Shown: one piece after another, positions 1-6,239 of the stretch
Layout: each line of letters opens with the position of its first letter
How positions within the stretch are numbered: the first letter of the stretch is position 1
Assembly: GCA_964415525.1 (NCBI GenBank)
Contig: CAYQAS010000162.1
Location: 1-8,094 of the forward strand
DNA: 8,094 bases
From: CAZPUI01 sp964415525
Lineage (GTDB): Bacteria > Acidobacteriota > Holophagae > Holophagales > Holophagaceae
Direction of reading: 5' to 3'
Notes under the pieces: model-generated
What the model was told of the DNA's origin: nothing
What the model saw: the letters and a program-made list of their open reading frames with translations, nothing else
Database searches by the model: none
Position numbers and translations under genes: made by a program

Positions 1-2
1 CC

Positions 3-497
3 TACATGGCCCAGGCCCTGCGCGCGGTGAAGCCCGGCGCCCTCATCACCATGGCGCCCCAGACCATCGACATGCAGTCCACCCAGTCCGGCTACTTCCA
101 GCTGGCCCTGGCCATCAAGGACATCCTGACGGTCGTGAACACGCAGTACTACAACTCCGGCACCATGCTGGGCCAGGATGGCAAGGTCTACGGCCAGGGC
201 ACGGAGGATTTCCTCACCGCGCTGGCGGCCATCGCCCTGGAGAACGGCCTACGTCCCGATCAGGTGGGCCTCGGCCTACCCGCCACCTCCCAGGCCGCCG
301 GAGGAGGCTACATGAACCCCACCACCGTGAACGCGGCGCTGGATTGCCTGGCGGCCAACACCGGTTGCGGCAGCTACAAGCCCGTCCGCACCTATCCCGA
401 ACTCCGCGGGGTCATGACCTGGTCCGTGAACTGGGACTGGAAGAACAACTGGAACTTCGCCAAGACCGTCAGCCCGAAGCTGCGCAGCATGCAGTAA
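3..497 (+). CDS. GH18 chitinase (ChiD-like), C-terminal part, 5' end outside window
   Basis: This is the C-terminal 164 residues of a glycoside hydrolase family 18 chitinase, which cleaves beta-1,4 links in chitin and is normally secreted. The frame is open to the left edge of the window, so the ATG at 6 is internal rather than a start. Three late TIM-barrel strands are recognisable: ITMAPQTIDMQ near the start, the VNTQYYNSG strand in the middle, and GVMTWSVNWDW close to the end, which holds the conserved Trp at the base of the substrate pocket. A segment GLRPDQVGLGLPA followed by AAGGGY, and later ALDCL with a second Cys in TGCGSY, match the short bacterial ChiD-type chitinases of Bacillus and Streptomyces. 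The catalytic DxxDxDxE motif lies upstream and cannot be checked. The protein ends soon after the last barrel strand, so no C-terminal carbohydrate-binding module is attached. It is transcribed towards the minus-strand genes and is followed by a strong terminator. Confidence 0.92.
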   Translation, partial: YMAQALRAVKPGALITMAPQTIDMQSTQSGYFQLALAIKDILTVVNTQYYNSGTMLGQDGKVYGQGTEDFLTALAAIALENGLRPDQVGLGLPATSQAAGGGYMNPTTVNAALDCLAANTGCGSYKPVRTYPELRGVMTWSVNWDWKNNWNFAKTVSPKLRSMQ

Positions 498-520
498 TCC
501 GCGCCGCGAATGGCCAGGCA

Positions 521-549
521 GGGCGCGACTGTGGGGGTCGCGCCCTTTT
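521..549 (+). terminator. Intrinsic (rho-independent) terminator of the chitinase gene
   Basis: A perfect 9-bp stem pairs GGGCGCGAC (521-529) with GTCGCGCCC (537-545) around a 7-base loop and is followed directly by TTTT (546-549). It begins 23 bases after the chitinase stop codon. The T-run is on the plus strand only, so it should stop chitinase transcripts. For the convergent minus-strand transcript the same hairpin would form but lacks a following U-tract. It fills most of the 57-base gap between the two convergent genes. Confidence 0.85.
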
Positions 550-554
550 CGCGC

Positions 555-1742
555 CTACTCCCAGTCCAGATCCTTGAACAGCGCGGGCTGGAGGGCGCTG
601 GTGACGTCGGGGACCGGGGGGTAGGCGCTGGCCTGGGACCAGGGACGCTCGCCGAGATACGGCGGCGGAGGCGGCACGGTGCCGGGCATCCACTGGAGGG
701 CGGGCATGGGATGGAGGTAGCGCAGGAACGCATGCACCGCGGCCTCGCCGGGGAGCGAGGGCACCCGCAGCCGCGCCACTGGCGGAGCCGCGAGATGGGC
801 CGCCAGGGTGCCGGGCACGAAGGCGCGGGATTCCAAGGGCGAAGGCTCGCGCGGATCGGTGCCCAAGCCGCACGAGAAGACGGGGCTCCCTGGGGGCATG
901 GGAAGGGTGGCCCGCCAGGGATGGCCCTCGCGCATGGCCTGGTGGCCGAGGCTGGCTGCCAGGGCGGCATCCTCAGAGGCGACGACGTGGATTGGACAGC
1001 GCATGCGCTCCAGCAAAGCGGTGCCGAGGCGTTCCAGATGACCCGCCGCCTCTTCCCAATTGCCTCCACTTGCGCCAAATTCCCGACCGCCCACCAGCCC
1101 GATACGCCAGCCCGTGCGGCGGCGCTGGAAGGGAAAGACCATGGGCCACATGCCATGCCCGACCCGCTGACTCAGCGCCCGCTCGAGGCCCGCCTGAAGA
1201 TCCGTCAGGGCCAGGGCCAATTCTGCGGGATCGACATGGGCGAGGGCTCCCACCGGCAACACCGCCTCGCCCCATAGGGCCGCAGCTTCCACCTGCTCAT
1301 CCTCGATCTGGGTGCGTCCCAATCCAGGCAGGGCAAACCCACCGTCCACCCGGGGCACCCAGCCACACCAGCCCTGGCGCCACGCATGCCCGGCCCCGCC
1401 CCGGGGCGGCTCGGAGGCGTGCAGCCAGATGCGCAGGGGCGCGTCGAGATCCTCCAGCAGCTCGGCATCCGCCACGTGAAGGCTGAGCCCCGGCAAACGC
1501 GCCAGCAGGCCCAGGAAGGCTGCGCGATCCTCAGCCGGCTGCTCTGCCAGCCACTTGGTGGGGCCATCCCACACCAGGGCCAATCCACCGGGAAAGACCT
1601 CGCAGGCTTCCGCCAGGGCCCCCAGGGCACGCCAGGGCGCGAGCCGTAGGCTCACCCGGGCGTCGAGCGCGCGCAGGCCCATCCAGCCCGCCCAGGGCGT
1701 ATCCCGGGCCGTGCGGATGACGAAGCCGCGGCCTTCCCTCAT
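555..1742 (-). CDS. Unrecognised 395-residue protein, translationally coupled to thiD
   Basis: I do not recognise this family. The frame is open further upstream to 1868, but the start was placed at the ATG at 1742-1740 because it overlaps the thiD stop codon as ATGA, a classic coupled start. Extending it would overlap thiD by over 120 bases. No Shine-Dalgarno sequence is visible ahead of this ATG, consistent with re-initiation by ribosomes finishing thiD. The protein begins MREGRGFVIRTARDTPW. It has no signal peptide or membrane segment, so it is probably cytoplasmic. It is rich in Trp, Ala, Leu and Pro, including a W-rich patch at about residues 121-129. A basic run FQRRRTGWRIGLVGGREFG lies at 205-223. 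The tail is proline-rich, with six Pro in the VPPPPPYLGERP stretch at 356-367 and more prolines after it, and it ends DLDWE. No nucleotide-binding, metal-binding or catalytic motif stands out. The reading frame is well supported by length, GC-rich third positions and coupling. The function is unknown. Confidence 0.75.
   Translation of the reverse strand: MREGRGFVIRTARDTPWAGWMGLRALDARVSLRLAPWRALGALAEACEVFPGGLALVWDGPTKWLAEQPAEDRAAFLGLLARLPGLSLHVADAELLEDLDAPLRIWLHASEPPRGGAGHAWRQGWCGWVPRVDGGFALPGLGRTQIEDEQVEAAALWGEAVLPVGALAHVDPAELALALTDLQAGLERALSQRVGHGMWPMVFPFQRRRTGWRIGLVGGREFGASGGNWEEAAGHLERLGTALLERMRCPIHVVASEDAALAASLGHQAMREGHPWRATLPMPPGSPVFSCGLGTDPREPSPLESRAFVPGTLAAHLAAPPVARLRVPSLPGEAAVHAFLRYLHPMPALQWMPGTVPPPPPYLGERPWSQASAYPPVPDVTSALQPALFKDLDWE
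1739..1742 (-). promoter_or_regulatory. ATGA overlap joining thiD and the unknown gene
   Basis: The minus strand reads GCATGAGG. TGA ends thiD, and the overlapping ATG starts the 395-residue protein. With no Shine-Dalgarno upstream, this is best read as a termination-reinitiation site, and it decides the start of the downstream gene. Confidence 0.75.
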
Positions 1743-2533
1743 GCGAAGAACATCGGACGACCGGCGTCGCCGGGGGTGAAGGCATGATCCCATCGGCTGC
1801 GCAGCCAGGCGGCAGCCTCCCGGGCGGCATCGATTTCGGTCGCACCCTTCAGGCGCAGGGCGAGCCATGAGGAGGCCAACGTGCAGCCGGTGCCCCGGCG
1901 CTCACCGTCCAAGCGTGGCGCAACGCCGAGGGAGGTCACGCCCTCCCGGGTGATCCAGAGATCCTCCACCTGGAGGCCCTCACCATGTCCACCCTTGAGC
2001 CACACCGCCGAAGCGCCACGATCCAGAAGGGGGCGGGCCAGCATCACGGGATCCGCGTCAGAGGGGAGATCCGCGAGCGCCGCGGCTTCCAGTCGATTCG
2101 GGGTCACCACCCAGGGGAATGCCGTCAGCAGGCGATCCGCCATGCGGGCCAGGGCACGGCCATCATGAAGACCCACGCCCGCCGTCGGGGCCAGCACGGG
2201 ATCCCAGATGGCCGCCTCCGGCTTAAGGGTCTTGAGGTCCGAGGCCAGACCCGCCAGTTCATCCAGATCCAGATCCGCAAGGCCCAGCTTCACGCCCCAG
2301 CGGCCCGAGAGGTGGGGCGCCAAGGCCTCCAGGCGCAGGCGGGGACTCATGCCCGGGGCACCGATCTGCAGGCAGGCCACCCCGTTTTGAAGGGTCTCCG
2401 CCGTGGGCACGACCATGGGTTGCACGCCATGGGCGGCCACGGTGAGGGCATCCCGCAGGACACCCGCGCCAGCGGATGGATCCAGCCCCCCCAGCAGGAG
2501 GGCCACAGGCGGAGGAGGGACAGCGGCGTTCAT
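1739..2533 (-). CDS. thiD: Hydroxymethylpyrimidine / phosphomethylpyrimidine kinase
   Basis: ThiD phosphorylates 4-amino-5-hydroxymethyl-2-methylpyrimidine (HMP) twice with ATP, giving HMP-diphosphate for thiamine phosphate synthesis in the cytoplasm. The 264 residues match the usual ThiD length and the ribokinase-like fold. Motifs in order are: GGLDPSAGAG (15-24, usually GSDPSGGAG); TAETLQN (44-50), the counterpart of the TALTAQN substrate segment with Gln and Asn kept; VKLG (81-84); WDPV (110-113); TPNRLEA (144-150); KGGH (180-183); and the anion-hole motif RGTGC (213-217) with the catalytic Cys. The His that usually precedes GTGC is Arg here, and the second Gly of SGGAG is Ala, so it is a somewhat divergent member. 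A pyridoxal-kinase-like specificity cannot be excluded, but the Cys-containing GTGC and TPN motifs favour ThiD. No good Shine-Dalgarno sequence precedes the ATG. Its last codons overlap the start of the downstream unknown gene by four bases. It lies 61 bases after the M14 peptidase gene, with no obvious terminator between them, so it may be read as part of a longer transcript. Confidence 0.92.
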   Translation of the reverse strand: MNAAVPPPPVALLLGGLDPSAGAGVLRDALTVAAHGVQPMVVPTAETLQNGVACLQIGAPGMSPRLRLEALAPHLSGRWGVKLGLADLDLDELAGLASDLKTLKPEAAIWDPVLAPTAGVGLHDGRALARMADRLLTAFPWVVTPNRLEAAALADLPSDADPVMLARPLLDRGASAVWLKGGHGEGLQVEDLWITREGVTSLGVAPRLDGERRGTGCTLASSWLALRLKGATEIDAAREAAAWLRSRWDHAFTPGDAGRPMFFA

Positions 2534-2594
2534 GGCTTATCGAGGATAGACGCACCGTGTGTCGGCACGCCATCCGCGAAGGGAGCGTGGAAGC

Positions 2595-4334
2595 CTACCT
2601 CAAGGGCACCGTGGCTTTCACCACCCCGCCCTTCACGCTGTCGTAGGTGAACCGGGCCTCGCCGCTCCCCTGCACAAGGAAGAAGAGCGTCGTGGTGCCC
2701 TCACCCGGGACGCCGGGCACCAGCAACCGCTCCGGGCGGTGCTCCTGATAGACACGGGTGTCCCGCAGGCGATCCGTGATCAGGCCGCTGGCGAGCACCT
2801 TCGCACCCTCCAGCGTCGCGAGATCCATGCGGTGGAGTCGGTTCTGGAGCACGACCCCAGGAACGGTCGGAATGGCCTTGTCGTTGCGCAGGGTGACGGT
2901 GATACGCCACGTGTCCCGGGATTCCCGCACGGCCTTCTGCTCCAGCACGCTCAACTGGGGCACCTGCATGGCACAGAAGATCGTGAAGGCCGAGTTGCGG
3001 TGGCACTCCTCCTCCAGCAGCCAGCCCTCGGGCATGCGGCTGGTGTCCTTGGCCCAGCCGCCGATCTCGATCTCGCCGTACTGCGGGTGTGTGAAGGGCT
3101 TCCAGGGCACGAACTGGCGGCCGAAGGTGAGGCGGTCGTTCCATTTTTGTCGGTCCTGGTCGGAAGCCCCCCGATCAAAGGGTCCAGCGGGGGGCGCACC
3201 CGGAATCGCCTTCGGCTGCAGGTCCGCGGGCGGCCCCCACAGCTCGTTGACAAAGCCCAGGGCCCCCAGGGTGCCGTAGGCGTGATCCGTGCTGTCGCCG
3301 TAGGACACGTAGAGATCCTTCCAGCTCACCAGGTAGCGGTAGCCCGGAAGCATCCTTTCGCCCTCCCGCCCCATCAGGTCGTAGGCCTTGATGTCCTGGG
3401 CCGGCCAAGGCCGTGAAGGCCTCCCGCCAGGGCCGCGCAGGATCATGCGACCGGTGTTGTGGAAGGACATCAGGGCGGAGATATGGGGATGGGTCTGCTG
3501 GAACGTCGCAAGGACGCGGCCTTCCGAAGGCTGGAGCGGGTAGTCCGGCGCCCCGGCCTGGACGTAGCGCGGTGCCCACTCATAGCCCCAGATGCGGTTT
3601 GTATCGACGTAACCCGGCCCATCTTCGTTCACGAGTCCGTCGCCGTCGTTGTCGAGGCCTTCATCGCCCAGAAGGATGTAGTCGCCTTTCTCGCCGGGCT
3701 CCAAGGGCACGAGAATCCGGGCGTCCTTCGGATCCAGGCGGTGCGTGCCAAGACCAAGCAACACCTTCTGTCGCATCTGGGCGAAGAGGCCATCACCGTT
3801 GAGATCATCCGGTCCGTCCTCATCCACACGACCATCCCGATCGTCGTCCACCGGAATGAAGAGGCCGCGAAAGCTGTTCATGTTCGCCGGCCCCTTGAAC
3901 CAGGCCCGTCGGCCGTCCACGTTCACCATGGGGATGAAATAGAGGACGGCTCGATCCACCAGCTCCGTGATGGCGGACCGCTGACCGTATTGGGTGAGCA
4001 CCGTGTGCAACGTGTAAAGGGCCGTCTCGGTGCCTTGAACCTCGTTGCCGTGGGTGGCGCCGTCGATCCATGCCGCGGGCTTCTGCTCCGCAGCGCCGGT
4101 TTTCGGGTTGTGCACGGTGAGACACCAGATGTCCTGTCCCTGGGTGGACTTGCCCAGGCTCTCGAGCTTCGCGAGACCAGGATAGGCCGCGGCGTAGCCC
4201 TTGAGATAGCCCAGGATGGTGTCGTTGTCGTGGATGCGGTTGAAGGTGGGATCCGGCGGCAACGCCTTGGTTTGGGCCAGCAGGCTCAGACCGGCAACAG
4301 ACGTGAGGACGAGGGCGAAGGTGAGGCGGGACAT
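2595..4334 (-). CDS. Secreted M14-family zinc carboxypeptidase, active-site residues intact
   Basis: This is a 579-residue exported metallopeptidase predicted to remove amino acids from peptide C-termini. The N-terminus has a Sec signal peptide, with a Leu/Val-rich core at about 4-19 and cleavage near residue 20-24. The M14 domain covers about 30-370. The zinc ligands H95 and E98 sit in GATHGNEVQG, the third zinc ligand H292 in MSFHNTG, the substrate-side segment is NVDGRR (138-143, candidate Arg 142), and the general-base Glu is E364 in GFVNELWGP. A large acidic insertion lies between the Arg segment and the third zinc ligand. It holds EF-hand-like loops at about 163-182 (DDDRDG, then DDLNGDG) and 229-238 (DNDGDG), which probably bind calcium. 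From about 408 a WKPFTHPQYGEIEIGGW segment leads into a beta-rich C-terminal domain of unknown role. The start at 4334 has AGGAG seven bases upstream, inside the end of the preceding gene, and only one base separates it from that gene's stop, so the two are coupled. Family assignment is firm; the exact substrate is unknown. Confidence 0.93.
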   Translation of the reverse strand: MSRLTFALVLTSVAGLSLLAQTKALPPDPTFNRIHDNDTILGYLKGYAAAYPGLAKLESLGKSTQGQDIWCLTVHNPKTGAAEQKPAAWIDGATHGNEVQGTETALYTLHTVLTQYGQRSAITELVDRAVLYFIPMVNVDGRRAWFKGPANMNSFRGLFIPVDDDRDGRVDEDGPDDLNGDGLFAQMRQKVLLGLGTHRLDPKDARILVPLEPGEKGDYILLGDEGLDNDGDGLVNEDGPGYVDTNRIWGYEWAPRYVQAGAPDYPLQPSEGRVLATFQQTHPHISALMSFHNTGRMILRGPGGRPSRPWPAQDIKAYDLMGREGERMLPGYRYLVSWKDLYVSYGDSTDHAYGTLGALGFVNELWGPPADLQPKAIPGAPPAGPFDRGASDQDRQKWNDRLTFGRQFVPWKPFTHPQYGEIEIGGWAKDTSRMPEGWLLEEECHRNSAFTIFCAMQVPQLSVLEQKAVRESRDTWRITVTLRNDKAIPTVPGVVLQNRLHRMDLATLEGAKVLASGLITDRLRDTRVYQEHRPERLLVPGVPGEGTTTLFFLVQGSGEARFTYDSVKGGVVKATVPLR

Positions 4335-4338
4335 GTCA
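4332..4338 (-). promoter_or_regulatory. One-base stop/start junction coupling the two M14 genes
   Basis: The minus strand reads TGA C ATG. The upstream gene's stop and the downstream gene's start are one base apart, and the AGGAG ribosome binding site of the downstream gene is inside the upstream coding sequence (about 4342-4346). This implies one transcript and linked translation. Confidence 0.75.
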
Positions 4339-6084
4339 GTGCTCCTGTCCGAGGCGGATCACACGGGTCGCCCCGCCGGCATTGCTGGTGCGCAGGGTGA
4401 GGGTGGCCTCGCCCCCCGCATCTCCCCGCACGACCCACGTGCCCTGGAAGGAGGCCGCGGGTTCCAGGCGCTCCGTGGTGGCGGCGCGGTTCAGGCCTTC
4501 GGAGACACAGCCCTTGCGGGGCATCAGCTCCAGACGGACCGGCAGCCAATTCCGCGTGCGCACCCCCATGCGGCTGTGGGTGGGCCAACCTCCGACGTTG
4601 CGCGCCGTCGCGGTGACACGCCAGAGGCCGCCACCCAAGGCCTTCACATCAACGTCCACAAGATCCACTTTCGACAGTTGCTGTCCCCAAGCCATCAGCG
4701 TCTCGGTGGTGGCTTCCAGGGCAGGCTTCAGCACGGAGGCAGGCGGTGCCAGCGCAAGGAAGGGATCGAGGCCCCCCACCTCCACCTTGCGCCCGTCCGG
4801 CAGGGTGATGGGCTTCCAGGGACGGATGGCCTCCTTGGCGGATGCGTCCGCAAAGGCCCACAGGTCATGGCCGGCCTTCGTCTTGGGCGGTCCCCATACA
4901 TCCAGGGCGATGGCCGGGACACCGTAATGGAAATAGAGCCAGGGCCAGAGCGATCCCCCGGGGGGCGCCTGGGCGCTGCGCTTGGCATCGAGTCCCTTGG
5001 CTTCGAGGTTCTTGCGATAGGGCTCCGCCAACTTCTCCCACAGGGTGGTGTCCTCCGCCGCCGGGGTCGTGGCCTCGCCGGGCATCAGCTGCTGGAGCAG
5101 GTCGTCCTTCGTGAAACCCATGGCGCTCGCCTGGGGCTTGACCAGTTCCCACAGCTCGCCCACACCGTATTCCTGACCCGGATCCAGCCCCATCATGCGG
5201 GCCAGAAAACTCGGCGGTCGCACGCGGCTGGCATCCGTCAGGGTCGCGCCGCCCGTCGCCTTGGGTATTTCAAGCAGCGTGTTCGCGGGTCCCAGCACCA
5301 CCGCCAGGGCCGTCTCGCGGTGGGCCAGCAGGAAGTCCATCACCGCCTTCGTCTCCGGTGCGCCGCCGGGCCAGGGACCGGCCTCCCGGTCGCCCACCGG
5401 GAACCCCCGCGGGAAGCCGCGTTCCGGCCGCAGCCCCGTGGTGGGGTCCTCGTTGTATTGGCCATCGCGGTCGTCGTCCTTGCCCTCCGGCGCGACACGA
5501 TGGGTGCCGATCTTCCCCTTGGCCGGATCCGCCGGAATCATCACCCGCGGGTCTGCTGGATCCATCAGCCAATCGCCCTTGGGATCGGGGAACCGCATCG
5601 TCGTGAGGATGCCGTCGCCATCCAGGTCATCCGGTCCGTCCTCACCCACCAGGCCATCCAGGTCCTTGTCGATGGGCTTCCCGGCGGCCCGAAGACCGCG
5701 AACCTTCTCCCACCGGGCATCGTGGGCATCAGGATTGAGCATGGGGGCGATGAACCAGGCCGTGCCCTCCAGAGCATCCTTCGACGCCAAGAGCGCCTCC
5801 GCCAGGTGCAGGGCGGATGCGGTGGCCGGGTGGTGGTGGCCCTCCAGGTTCGCGCCCACGAAGACCGCGCGGGTGACCTTGGGCGCGCCGAGACGCAGCA
5901 CCCACAGCGGACGCCCCTCGGCACTCGTGCCGATGCGCTCCAGCGCGGCACGGCCTGGATGATCCTTCGTCATGGATTCGAGCGCCCCCTGGACACCCGC
6001 ACGATTCCGATAGGGATCCTGCGCGGAAACGGCGATGGCCGCACCGGCGGCGACAAGGATGGTCAGGGTCCGCAGGACGGGCAC
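4336..6084 (-). CDS. Secreted M14-like protein with degenerate active site, probable pseudoenzyme
   Basis: This 582-residue protein is a diverged paralogue of the next gene. It has a Sec signal peptide (core about 5-19, cleavage after VSA at 21), an M14-like domain and a similar C-terminal domain starting at WKPITLPDGRKVEVGG (423-438). The same acidic insertion is present, with DKDLDG at 139-144, DDLDGDG at 152-158 and DDDRDG at 203-208. Catalytic residues differ. Where the paralogue reads GATHGNE, this one reads GANLEGHHH (78-85), so the HxxE pair is replaced, possibly by an E81-H84 arrangement. The third zinc His region is VVLGPANTLL (262-271) with no His. NVDGR is NPDAH (117-121). The catalytic Glu segment NELWGP is LDVWGP (394-399), with Asp395 instead of Glu. 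It is therefore probably inactive or mechanistically altered. The frame is intact over its full length, so it is not a decaying gene. It starts with GTG, ahead of which AGGGAGG lies at optimal spacing. The 155-base gap upstream makes it the likely first gene of the M14 unit. Confidence 0.88.
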   Translation of the reverse strand: MPVLRTLTILVAAGAAIAVSAQDPYRNRAGVQGALESMTKDHPGRAALERIGTSAEGRPLWVLRLGAPKVTRAVFVGANLEGHHHPATASALHLAEALLASKDALEGTAWFIAPMLNPDAHDARWEKVRGLRAAGKPIDKDLDGLVGEDGPDDLDGDGILTTMRFPDPKGDWLMDPADPRVMIPADPAKGKIGTHRVAPEGKDDDRDGQYNEDPTTGLRPERGFPRGFPVGDREAGPWPGGAPETKAVMDFLLAHRETALAVVLGPANTLLEIPKATGGATLTDASRVRPPSFLARMMGLDPGQEYGVGELWELVKPQASAMGFTKDDLLQQLMPGEATTPAAEDTTLWEKLAEPYRKNLEAKGLDAKRSAQAPPGGSLWPWLYFHYGVPAIALDVWGPPKTKAGHDLWAFADASAKEAIRPWKPITLPDGRKVEVGGLDPFLALAPPASVLKPALEATTETLMAWGQQLSKVDLVDVDVKALGGGLWRVTATARNVGGWPTHSRMGVRTRNWLPVRLELMPRKGCVSEGLNRAATTERLEPAASFQGTWVVRGDAGGEATLTLRTSNAGGATRVIRLGQEH

Positions 6085-6239
6085 GGGTGCCTCCCTATAC
6101 GAGGTATTTGCCCCAGCTTAGCCCTCCCTCGCATCGAAAACCAGCGCACAGACAGAAGAAGACCGCGGTGCGAGCGCATGCCCGTCTTCCGCGGCCTCCT
6201 CCCATCTGTTCCGTCCTGCATGCCCCGCGGGCGGGAACC
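6085..6239. other. Intergenic region between the E1 gene and the M14 pair
   Basis: This 155-base gap holds no credible gene. On the minus strand it must contain the leader of the M14 unit, and the AGGGAGG ribosome binding site is at its left end. It is less GC-rich than the coding regions around 6097-6160. I looked for a -35/-10 pair and a terminator for the E1 gene and found neither clearly. The only inverted repeat seen is GAAGAC (6158-6163) with GTCTTC (6184-6189) separated by 20 bases, with no adjacent T-run, so it is unlikely to be an intrinsic terminator. Confidence 0.5.
6090..6096 (-). promoter_or_regulatory. Strong ribosome binding site fixing a GTG start
   Basis: On the minus strand AGGGAGG ends five bases before the GTG at 6084-6082. 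This near-consensus Shine-Dalgarno sequence supports the GTG as the start of the first M14-like protein, and the signal peptide begins immediately after it. Confidence 0.8.

Noticed and set aside
510..1277. Plus-strand open frame of 255 codons
   Set aside because: It starts inside the chitinase terminator and is antisense to the thiD-coupled gene. It has no family resemblance. Since the minus-strand gene is itself unrecognised this is less certain, but the ATGA coupling supports the minus strand.
1743..1868. Longer N-terminus for the unknown gene, starting at 1868
   Set aside because: It would overlap thiD by more than 120 bases. The added residues are Arg- and Cys-rich out-of-frame thiD sequence, and the ATGA start is far more likely.
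2534..2594. Possible terminator or promoter between the M14 gene and thiD
   Set aside because: Only 3-4 bp stems were found, with no T-tract, and no convincing -35/-10 pair.
2559..4400. Two plus-strand open frames (285 and 313 codons)
   Set aside because: Both are antisense to the intact M14 carboxypeptidase and show no recognisable motif.
6158..6189. Inverted repeat GAAGAC/GTCTTC as a terminator or operator
   Set aside because: The stem is only six bases with a 20-base loop and no T-run. It is compatible with chance.
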